Source: Owenia fusiformis (Eukaryota; Annelida; Polychaeta; Sabellida; Oweniidae). Taken from it: a DNA stretch of 64,000 nucleotides. Positions within the stretch are counted from its first letter, which is position 1. Every line of letters starts with the position of its first letter. The position numbers and the translations under genes are program-made. The notes below the pieces were generated by a model. That model was given only the letters and a program-made list of their open reading frames with translations, ran no database searches and was not told where the DNA came from. Location of the stretch: NCBI GenBank assembly GCA_903813345.2, contig CAIIXF020000002.1, forward strand, positions 23,388,455 through 23,452,454, given 5' to 3'. Of the stretch, positions 12,745-25,981 are shown one piece after another.

Positions 12745-13150
12745 AAGGGTTTCATGAAATAAGATTTACCAAGCTCGGGTTATCAAGTCAATTTGATATT
12801 TCAATTTAGCATAATATGAAGGGGTTCCACAAAATAAGATTTTACTAGTCTTGAGTACTTTAATTAATTAATGCTTCATTTTAGAGCATGAAATTAACGA
12901 GTTTCATGAAATAATATTCACCAAGCTCAGCTACTCAAGTCGATTAAAATACTTTTTAATAGAGTAGGATTAACCAAGTTCAAATACTCAAATCAATTTA
13001 ATGAATCGAATTTAGCATGAAATATACGCTTTTCATAAAATAAGATACCAAGCTCAATACTCGTGTAAAAATATTTGAGTTAGCAAGAAATGAACGCGCC
13101 TTTTAAATCTGGATTTACCAAGCGAGGATACTCAAGTCAATATATAATGA
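12745..13150. repeat. Highly degenerate tandem repeat, about 70-77-bp unit, about five copies
   Basis: The recurring pair tttcatgaaataagatttac / caagctcgggtactcaagtc appears from about 12750, 12824, 12901, 12965, 13029 and 13100 with many substitutions. Spacing varies from about 60 to 77 bp. Confidence 0.7.
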
Positions 13151-13537
13151 GAGACAATCACGGGAGCATAACTTGAAGCGATTAGCGGTAAAAATGTAAG
13201 GGAGCTATTTTGAATCTACTTGATACAAATGAATGTATTGACTAAATATGATAAAACAATCCGTATTCGATAATACCTTTGTAACCGAAGATGTTTATCA
13301 ATAGTTCAGAAACAATTACATTCATACATCTAAGGATAGACCCTCAGAAGTCGTGATTATCAACTCATTCAAAACATCCACAGTAGCTATTGATATGTTG
13401 GACTTTTGTACAACAATTTTTGCTAATTTCTTGTGTTCAATCACCAATTAAAATGATAAAATGTCCAAAATGAGAAAATGCCCGCCCGGAAAAATTAGTT
13501 GTCAATTTCCACCACTGATGTTTACTTCATATACAGC

Positions 13538-13783
13538 TTACTTCTTCCAAACCCAATTGAACATCGCGTTAATAAAATAAAGATTGCTCAGTATGTATCT
13601 TTCCAGTTTTCCCATACATTTATTTGAGATTACAGGTGAAAGTATATTCCCAGGTACGTTTCTTGCCCAGCACTCCACAGCTAACTTCTCTGCAGCCACC
13701 GACGTTGAAATACCTTGCTTATTAATTGAAACACGCCAAAACCTAGTTTTTACGACATATGGGATTCCGGATGGGTGATATGC
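13538..13783 (-). other. Open 81-codon segment without start codon, product unknown
   Basis: On the minus strand, codons run open from 13783 to a TAA at 13538-13540, including VVKTRFWRVSINKQGISTSV and AAEKLAVECWARNVPG. Composition is protein-like. There is no ATG near its start and no clear acceptor, and the opposite strand is also open (13584-13778). It could be an exon or element relic or chance. I recognise no domain. Confidence 0.2.
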
Positions 13784-14014
13784 TTACCGCGCGTTAAAAT
13801 GTTCTAGCGCTGAGTGCATATTAAACTCAAAAAATAGTCCAGAAGATATTGCCATGTTGCTAAATTCTGCACGCTCTTGTGGTTTTAATTGGACATGTTT
13901 GTTGTCTAGATACATATATGTTTGTTTATTTAGGGTTAAGTGTTGGATGGTCCGTCAATTTACCTTGAGGTATAAGCATTTGGTCAATACCGTGATTCGA
14001 ACGAATAGGGACGA

Positions 14015-14110
14015 AGTACAAATGCAAGTACAAGTGCCAAATGGGAAGATACTAACAAGTAAGACACATCAAAGTAAATGCAAAAATAAAACACAAAACA
14101 GACATAACAT
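14015..14110. repeat. Dispersed repeat family R1, copy 5 (left part)
   Basis: tacaagtgccaaatgggaag matches the left block of R1 copies 2, 3 and 6 (aagtgccaaagggaaa-type). Confidence 0.4.
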
Positions 14111-14308
14111 TCTTATTCATTTCGAATCCATGCATAAAAATCGAGTGTTACTCACAGAATGAGAAGATTTATAAAATTGCAGAGATGCGCGAAGCTTAAG
14201 TTGCATGGATGCAAGGAATTCGAAAGAGTACATGATTCACAGTGTGAAAAATTCAACTTTCCAAAAATGTTTGTAAAAACGTTGCATAGGACCTTTGAAA
14301 GATTTGTT

Positions 14309-14794
14309 CAAAAGATTCAGCTGTAAGTCATATCAATTTTAGGCACTCATTATAATGATTTTCAAAAGATTCAGCTGTAAGTCATATCAATTTTAGGCAA
14401 TCATTATAATAATTTTCAAAAGATTCACCCATAAGTCATATCAATTTTAGGCACTCATTATAATAATTTTCAAAAGATTCAGCTGAAAGTCATATCAATT
14501 TTAGGCACTCATTATAATAATTTTCAAAAGATTCAGCTGTATGTCATATCAATTTTAGGCACTCATTATAATAATTTTCAAAAGATTCAGCTGTAAGTCA
14601 TATCAATTTTAGGCACTCATTATAATAATTTTCAAAATATTCAGCTGTAAGTCATATCAATTTTAGGCATTCATTATAATAATTTTTAAAAGATTCAGCT
14701 GTAAGTCATATCAATTTAGGCACTCAATATAATAATTTTCAAAAGATTCAGCTGTAAGTCATATCAAGTTTAGGCACTCGTTATAATGAAGCAA
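14309..14794. repeat. Satellite-like tandem array, 54-bp unit, nine copies
   Basis: Units start at 14309, 14363, 14417, 14471, 14525, 14579, 14633, 14687 and 14740. The unit is caaaagattcagctgtaagt, catatcaattttaggcactc, attataataatttt. All spacings are 54 bp except one of 53. Divergence between units is low, so the array is fairly young. Confidence 0.95.
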
Positions 14795-15118
14795 ATGGTT
14801 TAACGGTGCAAATGTGCGATGAGCCATTTTATTGTCTCACCAAGTGATAAGACAATCAGAACAGCTGTTCTGTATAGATACATTAGGTTATATATTTAGA
14901 CTAATCTTCCAGACCCACTTTCTTTGCGTTGATTTGATCGTAAGAAGTGGGAATATAGCTGCATTTACTGGAAATGCCAAACTTGGGATGTGTCTATGCT
15001 GGTCCGCTTTACCTGGTCCATGTTTGGTATTAAATGATCCCAAAAAAGAATTCCACTCATAATCAACCTTTATATTTATCTTTAAACTGTATTGTGTTCA
15101 CTAATTAAGCTTTGACCC

Positions 15119-15300
15119 GAGTTTTGAAACAAGTTTTCATTGCTCAACGAGTTGGTCATTTGTGGCACGAGTTTCTTATTTGAAGGTTTTGATTGGAGTT
15201 TTGAAACCATGACTCAAAGAGTTTTTGGTCGTTTATGGCATGAGTATCTTGTTTGAAGATTTTTACTCGTTTTTTTACTGGTTTTGAAACCAGTGGCTCA
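15119..15300. repeat. Degenerate tandem repeat, about 77-84-bp unit, 2.3 copies
   Basis: gagttttgaaacaagttttc (15119) recurs as gagttttgaaaccatgac (15196) and ggttttgaaaccagtgg (15280), with gctcaacgagttggtc / actcaaagagtttttggtc between. Confidence 0.75.
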
Positions 15301-15847
15301 AATCTAAACAAATCACTATTTTATCAGATAAATTATTATTTTGTACAGCCAATGAAGGAATGGACAATGGGCTTTGTCGAAAAATTTGAATATTTTAACC
15401 AACAATAGATGCAAAGGGAAAGAGTTACAAAGTGTTAACGTTTTCAAACACGAGTCTTTATTCAATGTAATTTCTAAAGACAATGTGTTATATACTGCAT
15501 TTGGGATTAGTAGCTTCTTTATGGATATCAACGGTGAATGAGAACAAATGAGAACATATGCTTCGTATATTACAACATTAATAAAGTTTTGTCGTAACAT
15601 CATAATCCTTATAATAATTGCCGTTTAATAGGGATTTTAGAGTCCGAACTGCACCGCTTTGGTGTCAGTTTTCTCATTACATGCATGGTTTATGAGGTAC
15701 AATAGTCGCTCCGTAGCTGTCAATGTCACGGTTCATTACCTTTCGTTGTGTATTTCACCGTAGTACTGTAGACAAATAACTATTTTCTTTAAGATAGGGT
15801 TTCATCTGCACTCTTTGATCATGGAATATTTTTATTTGATCTTTAAC

Positions 15848-16376
15848 TAATCAGCATTCGTCATTTAGTTTAAAATGGTTAGAGCACTCGTGCAATCTTC
15901 ACTAAGTTAAAAATGGTTGGAGCACTCGTGCATTCGTCACTTGGTTAAATTGTTTGGAGCACTCGTGTATTCGTCACTTAGTTGAAATGGTTGAAGCACT
16001 CACGCATTAATCACTTAGTTGAAAATGATTCGAGCACTCATGCGTTCGTCACTGAGTTGAAAATGGTTGCAGCACTCGTGCATTCTTCACTTAGTTGGAA
16101 ATGGTTGAATCAATCGTGCATTCGTCACTTAATTGAAAATGGTGGAACACTCGTGCATTCGTCACTTAGTTGAAAATGGTGGAACACTCGTGCATTCGTT
16201 GCTGAGTTGAAAATGGTTAGAGCACTCGTGCATTCGTCACTTAGTTGTAAATGGTTGCAACACTCGTGCATTCGTTGCTGAGTTGAAAATGGTTAGAGCA
16301 TTCGTGCATTCGTCTCTCAGTTTAAAATGGTTAGATAACTCGTGCATTCGTAACTCAGTTGAAAATGGTTGAAAAC
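15848..16376. repeat. Tandem array, about 37-39-bp unit, about 13 copies
   Basis: The unit is gttgaaaatggttagagcac followed by tcgtgcattcgtcacttag. It repeats from about 15848 to 16376 with frequent substitutions. Being near 13 codons long, it keeps both strands open (15982-16173 plus; 16237-16425 minus); these are not genes. Confidence 0.93.
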
Positions 16377-16756
16377 GATAAATAATTGTGGATAATAACA
16401 TTGATGTGATAGTCGTTGTTCTCAAATATGTTATTAATTTATTGTTTATGTACCAATTCTGTTACATGAATCACTGATAATCTCCATTACATCAAAGTTA
16501 TAACATTATTATGGTACTACTTTGAACATATATCTTGTAAATTGTCTAATAATATTTGAGTACTTTCATCTAAACGAGATCGTTTGATAGAATATTTCTT
16601 CTAGGTCTATGAATTAATGTGATTCTACAAACTGTAAAACAGAGTTAAGTAAATGTAATCAATGAATGGAACAGGGGCATTGTGCATTGTGTATGGGTAA
16701 GGTTTCTAAACCTGTATATACATTAATAAGTTTTATATATATATACACGTACAGTG

Positions 16757-16860
16757 TCAGGGGCGTAGCCAGCTTTCAGTCAGGGGGTGCGATCGCCAAA
16801 AAGAAATCGGTTTTCAGTCAGATTGTGGCATAAACAAGCCAAAAAAGTAAGATGTATCTT
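16757..16860. mobile_element. Possible hAT-like element end (truncated)
   Basis: caggggcgtagccagctttc followed by a G-rich tract resembles the terminal inverted repeats of hAT-type MITEs common in marine invertebrates. No matching opposite terminus was found downstream, so this would be a one-ended fragment. Confidence 0.35.
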
Positions 16861-18522
16861 GAATTTCACAAAAATTGATGCCAATTCCTTCAAAATTGAG
16901 CAAGAAGCTTCAATTAAAAAGCATTTTAAAGCTCTTTTCTTCTCCTAAACACGTTTTAATAAGATACTGTTATGTCCCATCGTCGGTTCCCACGCTCAAT
17001 CACTACGTTCTATCGTTCTACATTCGTGAGGATAGGTCCGAAGCTTGATGAAGCAACATGGTTATGTCCTGGATCCATGAGTTTCTAAACCATTACACTG
17101 TTGAATAATTTTCGAAATATGTACACCATTATAAAAGTTTCGTTTCTAAATCTGTGCACTCTAAAATAAGTTTCTAAATATGTTTATGTAGTACGTCGTA
17201 TATTGTATTGCAAAGATGGGGTCTTTGACAGTTGGATTAGTGTTTGGGATACCAAGGTTTGCCTACCAATGCTCTTTTTCTTTCTGCTCCTATTGGACGT
17301 GTGTGTACATAGCTCGTACATATCATAGTATATCGATTGCAAAAATGCTCAATGCGATTTAGTCTAGACGCATTTATATTAACTATTTATTTAAATATCA
17401 AATATAAATATTCAAAGGTCGTTATATGATTAGATTATGGGGTAACGTTATATGAATTTATTATAAATCTTGTTTATTATTCATTGGCTGTTTTTGTTCT
17501 AATTTTGCATTTGGAATGTTTTCTGATTAGTATCTCTATTAAACGTATTACAATGCTCCATTTTTAGATAATACGTTAATAAAATGGCCTACTATATCTT
17601 TAGTATTATGAGACTTTTGACGATTTTTGAGTGTATAAAATGCTAAAAATATAAATCATTGAACAGAAATCATTTTAAAAGTGCTAGTTGTTGTCACCGT
17701 ACACTATATCGTTTATCAATAAGAAATTACACAATTGCTATATTGCGTTATAAACGAAATCCGATACCAATTATTTTTGGAGTGTACTGTTACATTGAAC
17801 GAACTCAAAACACATCTCGCGTACTTTTTAGTTGCATATCTTAAACCATGTTCTCGAGTGTCGAATCCAAATTCATCAATGTTGAAACTCTTCAAAACTC
17901 GTCAAGTTCATTTAACATTAAGTTTGTTGGTCTTTGGACTCTGAAAAATGTTCAACTAACGGAGGTTTTCCATTTCTAGAGGTGCTCCACTTATATAATT
18001 AAAAGATTTCACTGTATTTCAATTTGTCGACAAAGAGTTGTGTAGGAAGGTGGTGTTACCTTCTGTCGAATGCGACTAACTATGTCTTTTGGTCTTGAAA
18101 CTAATTTTATCATGAACCATGCTGTGTGAATTGAACACTGTTAAAACCTATTTTAAAACCAATTTACAGTTCTATTTTTACTACCACGATGGCTCTAAAG
18201 TGAAGGGTAGCTAATTTCTCAAATTATCACAAGAGTAACAGATTACGTAAGGTCTGTAAGTAAGAGCTATCTGCGTGAGGAGAGTCGATATATTGTAAGC
18301 CGTAGTAAAGAGCGTAGAGAAATTATAACATGATTTCGTTTATCACATTCTACACACATTTTCTGTGTCACTTTGCTGTTGGGTGATACAGTTACGTTGC
18401 TTGTGTGTTCGATTGATTGTAACTATGATTTATTACATATTTTTTGAGTGGAATTTCTTGTTATGGTACATCCACATTTAGTATGTATGATTCTTGTCGT
18501 TTTGTTTAATTCAATTTTGGTT
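16861..18522. other. AT-rich non-coding sequence, nothing recognised
   Basis: Short frames only (17659-17844, 17735-17944); no array or paired inverted repeat seen. Confidence 0.4.
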
Positions 18523-18810
18523 CAAGGAGGACTGGCTCCCAGAATGCAACATCGATATTTTTGCAATTTCAAGTATATCAAGTAGTCATGTCGTGATTCC
18601 AAAATTCATAACCGCCATTTTTCACTTCAAAATTTGAATCGTGACTTTTGGTCTTTCTTCCAATAAAAAAACACAAAAGAAGTGATCAAAACATTAGTTG
18701 AAATCTTTTGGATCACTGATTATGAATTTTTAGTCAGTTATAATAACGACATTTTCAATGTTGTCATCGATCAAGGTGAAGGTCATACGTCGAGTTTGGA
18801 CCCCTCCTTG
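18523..18810. mobile_element. MITE family M1, copy C (diverged)
   Basis: Starts caaggaggactggctcccag and ends cccctccttg. The interior follows copies A and B (ccgccattttt, cacttcaa, aatcgtgacttttggtctt, ataacgacattt) with many substitutions. The flanks attttggtt and attttgatt form a 9-bp target duplication with one mismatch. At 288 bp it is slightly shorter than A and B and clearly older. Confidence 0.88.
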
Positions 18811-20279
18811 ATTTTGATTGTAGATTATGGGGGACCCAAGGCATATACAGGAAGACTTAATACAAATTATATTAAACTAACGATATAAATAATATACACA
18901 CATTATGTACAAGTTATTTCCTGATTCGATAGCGAGGGTCTCAAGTACTGAAAATGTTCCTGAAAAAGACTACCGGGTGGAATATATTATTTCGATTTCC
19001 TTTATAGAATTGCAGTATACGTTATAGCAAGCAAATGCCAGGGATGGTTAAAGCTGGGAATAAGAATCATTACTGAGTTGATAACAACTAATTGAACAAG
19101 GAACTGATATATCGTTCTACATCAATTTATCATCATTCTTTATTCCAAACTCCTGTAAAAACGAAGTCTAACAAATTGTCAATTAGACTGACTGGTCCGT
19201 GTATCAAGTGAAAAGTAGAGATACCTCTAATCAGAGCCCAATTACTATGCAAACAATACTTAAGGGAGCGTAAAACGACTGCAAATTACCGACCAGTGTA
19301 ACCTAGGATAACCAAACGACGTCCTTACCAAAATATTTTGATTGTGAAACCTTTTACACAAATTACCATGGATAGAATGAACATCAAATCAAAGACGGGA
19401 GTGGAAAGCTTTAAATGCGCCGATATATCTAAGCCTAAGGAAAATCAAAGAAAAAGAAATATTTTCTGTCCAGAGGGTGATATACCAGAGAGAGACTTTT
19501 AATTGAAACATCGCATTCTATTACAGCAAGGACCAAAGTTGTTGATAGAGCAAGGTTTGACGTCCCACGGGTTCAATGCTTGAATAACTGCATAGAGATG
19601 CTCCTGAACTCATCAGATTGGAGTCATGGTAATCTTAACTTTGACGGTGAAGATGCTCTTTAACATTTGGGTTTGCTATTAAAAAAGTCTGTGGCTATGT
19701 CGTTCGTTAGCATATTTTGAACAATATTAGCATCCCATTTCCAAAACTGATTTGTTAAGTGGGAATACACTCGGATGACATCCCTTGAAGATGTTTGGCA
19801 CGCGTGTTATTCACCAATCAGTCCAAAGATTGTCTAATGTAAAAGCGCAGTATGCATTTACCACTAAATCGATTGGGACAGAACGACATATTTTTGAAAC
19901 AATAAAAAATCAGAGCATAAATACTATCAAAACATAGTTGGCATGTTTGTCATTGGCTAATGTAGCTATTGCATATACTATTGGCAAACGTCTCACAACA
20001 TTCGACGCACACACTGCGCCTTCAGCATCAAATGAAAAATGATCGAATTGGGATAATTTCAGGATCTGTATTTCGAGGAGTGGTAAGCAGAGGATAATCA
20101 ACGATTAATTATGAACTACAATTTTCTGATTTGCCATAAAACATAGTGGAACCGTTTAATGAGTTTTTTTCCATTTGTGACACTTATTGGCGTATATCTT
20201 TTTCAAGTTAGTTTCACCATTTCGGGAATTTATATCTTTGATATCTGCACAAGTTATTTATAATGAATGTTGTCTCACC
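18811..20279. other. Non-coding sequence, nothing recognised
   Basis: No array, paired inverted repeat or recognisable product. A minus-strand frame at 19910-20101 has no known motif. Confidence 0.35.
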
Positions 20280-21138
20280 TTTGCATACAGGCATGAAGCA
20301 ACGTCAACACTGTCAATCCTTGTATCACGTGACCTATATTTCTGCCGTTCATGACGTAATATTCAAGTGCGGCGAGTAAATGTTCTCATTGCGCTTTTGC
20401 GACTAGCATTCCATCACTGATATTGCCTCCGGACCGGCACACTATCAATACTCCTGTCGCCTCGGCAGATACAGCACTAGGAAACTTTCTCTCCGTCTGA
20501 AAAGTAATTCGGAAATACTTGCAAACAAAACGATTGATCTAAACGTCTTTATTGGTGTAATATTACCGTCTCTTGAATCTTTCAAGACCGATATCGGACG
20601 GATGAGAACTGCAATAGGCAGAAGAATTCACGATACGCAAGTTTCTGCCAGAATGCAAACAGTCATTGGATATTGATCTCTAACTGCAGACCGTTGCGCC
20701 ACCTATGATGTCATAGAATAGAGTTCTCCGGCGATGAGGATCATTCTAACATTTAATTCTCACAAGCAAGATGTGTTCAAGTTGCAGTGCTATATTTCTG
20801 AGTGAATTACCATGACAACGACAGATTTAATATGTTTTATCTAGGGAAATCGTTATAGGGGGTTAAAAAGACATTTCCACGTATTTGGATGATACATGGA
20901 ATTGGAACTCTCGCTGCGAAATGTTCCATGCATAACACATCAAAAAAAAGTATAATTGAAGCGATAACGGAGCCGTTGCATGGTAACCGTTGCAGAAATC
21001 AAATTGAATGAACTTTTTAAGTAAAATGAAAAAAAACAGAACAGCATATATTGTCATTTATCCAATGCATTCAGAGCTGTAAGCGATAGATGCCTGATAG
21101 GTCGATGTGTAAAGGGAGAACACATCTTCCAGATACGG
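20280..21138 (+). promoter_or_regulatory. CpG-richer segment with E-box, CRE-like site and a donor-like end
   Basis: TCACGTGA lies at 20325-20332 and TGACGTAA at 20352-20359. The following 400 bp are richer in GC and CpG than the neighbourhood, and a strong donor-like gtaagtac occurs at 21139. It could be a distal promoter, a non-coding first exon, or an enhancer of the receptor gene. It could also be part of an unrecognised neighbour. There is no protein evidence. Confidence 0.2.
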
Positions 21139-21139
21139 G

Positions 21140-23160
21140 TAAGTACATTATAGACGACTTATCACCGCTAATGCTACATAAAACAATGTTATCATCGAAT
21201 CGAAGGGGATTGATTTCTGTAAGGTAAAAGAGATCTAAATTTTGAAATTAATTTGGAGGAAAAAATTACCTGTGAATGTAAATCAAATAGGTTAGTGGAA
21301 GGTATATATCTAGAAAGGAAGCTATTCAATCCTATGATTTCTTACATGACACTTGTACAGCTAGTCTCGGAAATTGTCTGTTTTTATTATGTCGTTTAAT
21401 TGGGATGAAAACCGGTTGGTAATTTGGTCATCAGGGGAACTTGTTATGATTGTACTTAGTTAAATTGAATTAGCGTCAGAGAGACTTGAGCTAACAAATC
21501 AAGGAATGGTCTAATCATCAAAAATGACATCGATCCACCGTTGAAATAGAAATTTCGTGATTATGCAGATCGCATTGGCCACTGAAGTATCCTTGTCAAA
21601 TATGAAGAACATATTAGGCAAAATTCATTACGGACCTTTAGAAGTCCGTTCAAGTAGGCTACGTCTACGAATGCAGAATCACATTTCAGAATCGGTTATT
21701 TTGTTGTTGTTTTTTTCTCGTAATTAATAAAATGTGGTCTGGTTTAGCAATTGTAAATTTTGAGCCGATTTTCAAATGGTTTGCGCCTGTTCGATAAGGT
21801 CAAAATCGATGTTTCTATTTTAACTGCTGTTGCACGTTGGATTGCTTCCTGCCATTGATTCGAAATAATTTGATAACATACCTTATATTTTGTTATATAA
21901 TCCTTACCAACAGAAGGTGTGGACAGATACAATCTATTGTTTCTGGTGAAATACAAAAATTCTGTTCCAAGCTGTTGATTTCCGTAAAACAGAATTGTTC
22001 TATATTCGGCGAATTACAGCTTGTAGTACTAAGAGTTACCATCTGGTACCGTACAGACAGGTTTCCATCCAAACATTTTTTTATGAATTAAATTATGATG
22101 TAGCATACGTAGTAATAAAGGCATTACGTATGTGGTACATGGTCATAAATATCGTCATTAATACCGTATCATGTCACTATGGTTCGGTTCGTCTGTCTTT
22201 CATTCTCGGATAATGTATCGTGTCATTTGGCTACTTGTTAGGTACACCCACATTAATACACTCACAGAATGCCACAAATACAGAAACCGCCCGTAGATCA
22301 TTTACATTCGATGTCTAATCATCTACATTCCTTTGTCAGACTCATCAGGATACAACTGATGAAGGATTGATTCATTTACAAAGGCAATTAAACAAATCGT
22401 CCTTTATTGCCGTATCAACTTTATATTATAAATTCTTATTCTTATCTTCATATTGGTGGCGTATTTGTAGATCAGCTCCATATTTCTCGTTCTTAAACAT
22501 TTTGATTTTATTTAAATTATCTGATGTAAAAGTAAGAGTAAAGATGATTTTGGCGCCAGTTACACCTATCTTGATGAAGATTTGGCCTTTTTCGCTTCCT
22601 TTACAAAGAAGCGATTGCTAAGCACCACCATTAACCACTGATCTGGAGATGTGATCTTGAATCGCCAGAATCTTTATTAGCTCGTTTTCTGAGTTTGTTT
22701 AATAATAGACATATGTAAGCTCGTAACGTTAACGTAAGTGTCTGCAACATACATGCGATCTAACGGTATCCGCTGAAATACTAACGTTGTAAATCATGTC
22801 CGTTTGCTTGTTTAATTGAAGCAAAAATATTTGGATATCCCAATTTATTTGGTTCACTTTAGGTCATAAAGATGACCATAAATCTTTGCGAGATTAACTA
22901 GACAAGTTACACATTGATTCAGATATGTTCTCTGTGAATTATATACCAATAATTCATATCTGGTATCTTGAAAATCAAAGGATATTACCATCAGATGCAC
23001 TAAGCTAGCCCAAAGAAAATGAATGAAATGAAATGAAACTCGAAGTAAAAAATATATAAAAACACATAAGAAGCCATATCCTCAAGTAAATTAAGAAGAT
23101 CAACAAACAATTACGCGCTAACAGTAAGAGTTGGTCTTAACACGGATGCACCAAGACGTT
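21140..23160. other. AT-rich non-coding sequence, nothing recognised
   Basis: Overlapping short frames (21837-22091, 21995-22213, 22367-22621) show no known motif. Confidence 0.4.
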
Positions 23161-23176
23161 TCTTCATATCTATATC

Positions 23177-23460
23177 TACAGGGTGTCCACTATAAAAGCA
23201 ACACTTATCACCACTAAGTGAAGTTTGCAGTAAGTTGAAAATATATAAAAACAAACAAAATGAATCTTATGATATCGAACAAATAGTGGAGCAAACTCTG
23301 ATACCAGAAGTCGTGTCTTGACATGGACATATGGGGAAAATTTTTGTGTCTATTTCATATCTAGATCAATATTTCCCTCTAATAATTCAAATCAATGTGT
23401 TTGATAACAAGGAAACAAGACCCTATCCATATACAGTGTTGTATAAGTAAAGCAACACAA
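23177..23460. mobile_element. Possible mariner-like fragment
   Basis: TAcagggtgtccactataaa followed by agcaacac looks like a TA-flanked Tc1/mariner end. A related string, TAcagtgttgtataagtaaa followed by gcaacac, occurs at about 23432 in the same rather than the inverted orientation. No inverted partner was found, so the assignment is weak. Confidence 0.2.
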
Positions 23461-25118
23461 ATAAACAGGTGAACAATGGATCAGACAAGGCCAAGGTTCG
23501 TCAACATGATTATTTGTTTGTTTACATCAAAATAGTTTCAATATACTGCTTTTGTTTGTAAACAGCCCATAGAATTCTGATTTCACTCATATATTGTCTC
23601 GGAATTTTTTGGACTGAAATAATTCTTAAGATGATGTAAAGATATCAACCGGGGTCGCCATTTTTAATTTCAAATTTCAAAATGGCCATCAATCACAAAC
23701 CCCCATTTCATTAGAAGTACTAAAATAGGACTAAACATTAGCATTTAGCAGTGTTCAGAATATCAGGGAATAGTTATGAAAACCCACCGATTTGAATAAA
23801 CCACATTTGGTTTGAATGTCATAAAATTTGAATGAAGATAATCTATATCTATACTATGGATGAGAATCAGATTTCTTTTTGCAAGTATTGGTAGATGATC
23901 GATGTACGGAAACCACAGAATGGTGTTTTGGCTTGCCCCTGTGTTTTTGTTCATTAACAGGAAACCACTTTATAGCATCAATGACCATCGAAAGGCCTAC
24001 TGTGATTACCAGAAGTAAAACATATGTTTTAACAACCCATAATAAACAATCAGATTAGAAAATAGCACAATGTTCTTACATGTTATTTGTTTAGCAGATG
24101 TAGTTATGAGAAGAATAGCATTGGTTCTTTCATATATTTATTTTGCAAATGTAGTCCTTTGGTTTAATCGTCAATCATTTGTTGAATTATTTCATGAGAG
24201 CCACAAACATCAAAAAGTACCATCTGATTACTTCTTTATTTCAAGTACAGGTCTAAGTACAGAGAAAATTTATTTTTTCACCAAAATTATCAGAAAAAGT
24301 GCAAGGTTAAAGACGTGGTTGATATAAACCCATATAGATATGGGTATACTAAATATTTATAAATCTCAAAGGAATTTTCACACACCGAGTATAACAAATG
24401 TTGCTTTCATCAAATGTCTATGTTTACCTTAAGATGGGCTATGATAGAGATTGCAGATCTCATAAAGTATAGTCTATTTGTATACAAATCTGAATTAGCG
24501 CCGATGGGGTGCTTGTATTAACACCTGGTTCAACCCTGTGGACGCAAAAGCAACAAACGATTAATTATTTAAAGGTATACAACAGTTGGCTTTTTTCTCT
24601 ATATATTTTACAAATCTAAAGACGGTGTGCATTGACTCGGGAATATAGAGACTCGTGGCACAGAAATATTGAACATTTTCGATCATTTAAGAAAAATGTA
24701 TTTTGATGTTGTCTAAATATTTTTTGGATGGGTCATTATCTTTTACGGAAGGCCATTCAGTAGGTTTATCTTATTATGAAGCTGGGGTTTTCTTACTCAA
24801 AGGTGTATAAACCCATTAAGCAATGTCTTAGAGTTCTCACGCATGCCAACACAACTTTGTTTTATTCCCGTGTTTCCAAGAGAATAGCCTTTATTGATCT
24901 ATTTTTAGAAACAATAAAATCACGAACACCTTGACTTAGAGGTTTATTTCATAAAAGCAATCCAGTTCAATAATTAATCTCCCGGTGTTTTACAAATTGT
25001 TTTATTATGTAGATTGAATATAGGTTGATAATCATGTTAAACAAATTGGATCATTGTTGTTGCGTCGCCTTTGTCGGATTCTCCCGATACTTGTTGAAAC
25101 TTTAACTTACTGTTTAAT

Positions 25119-25423
25119 CAAGGAGGATTGGCTCCCAGAGTGCACCACCGATATTCTGTCCCATATATGGGTATGTCGTAATACAAAATTCGAATTCAAA
25201 CAGCCGCCATTTTGTTCACTTCAACATTTAAATCGTGAATTTTGGTCTTATTTCCAAACGAAAAATTCCAAAACTCACAAGAAATGATCGAGATATTGGT
25301 TCGAATCTTTTGAACTGTTTATTTTGAATTTATAGTCGGTTTTAATTTCAGAAAATAACGACATTTCGACGTTTTCATTGTTGGAAAATATCGAGTTTCG
25401 ATCCTGGGAGCCAATCCTCCTTG
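25119..25423. mobile_element. MITE family M1, copy A (305 bp)
   Basis: Perfect 20-bp terminal inverted repeats, caaggaggattggctcccag and its reverse complement. Flanking target duplication tgtttaat (25111-25118 and 25424-25431), 8 bp. As read base by base, the sequence is identical to copy B at 43440. There is no coding capacity, so it must be moved by a transposase encoded elsewhere. Frames running through it (25054-25287) are not genes. Confidence 0.95.
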
Positions 25424-25765
25424 TGTTTAATTTGCTCGTGTATTCCTAGTATGGTGGTGACATCTATTTTCTGCGTTTATACCAAATGTAGCTTGTCCTG
25501 GAGTCAAAAGACCGAACCGAACAGAAACCGAATTCGAAAACATTTGGTTGACTATTCCTTTATAAGTGAATTTGTACTTTCATTATGTTTTCTAAATCAG
25601 GCTCGATTCAAGTCTTCAAATGAGAAAATCTTTTGACATTTTTAAGAGGTTTAGTATCTCTCGCCTCTCTCAATAGGCTTACCTTTCACTAATTGCTGTG
25701 AATCTATCTTCTTATAACAGATCACTGAAATTTAATGAGAACATCTGATCTACTTTCGATGAAAA

Positions 25766-25981
25766 GTGCAATTAAAGAAAAGGAGGCATCGTTATTCGTT
25801 AGACTTTATCGAGTATCTTATATCCTCCTGTGCAAAATGGAATATATCAATGCAAGTTATTGATAACGTCAGCCATTCAAGGGTTTGCAAATTTGAAATG
25901 GCGAGGGAAATTAAAAATGGCGACGCAAAATTAAAGCTAAAATCCAAATTGAAACAGTATCTGTTGGAAAAAATGGAATAA
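25766..25981 (+). other. Open frame of 71 codons, product unknown
   Basis: Starts MQLKKRRHRYSLDFIEYL and ends in a lysine-rich tail (AKLKLKSKLKQYLLEKME). It has no domain, partner exon or promoter that I can see. A chance frame is the simplest reading. Confidence 0.12.

Noticed and set aside
14309-14794. 54-bp regular array considered as a CRISPR-like or iteron array
   Set aside because: Head-to-tail identical units without variable spacers: an ordinary minisatellite.
23177-23460. Complete mariner element
   Set aside because: Only one inverted end and a same-orientation partial match were found, with no transposase frame.
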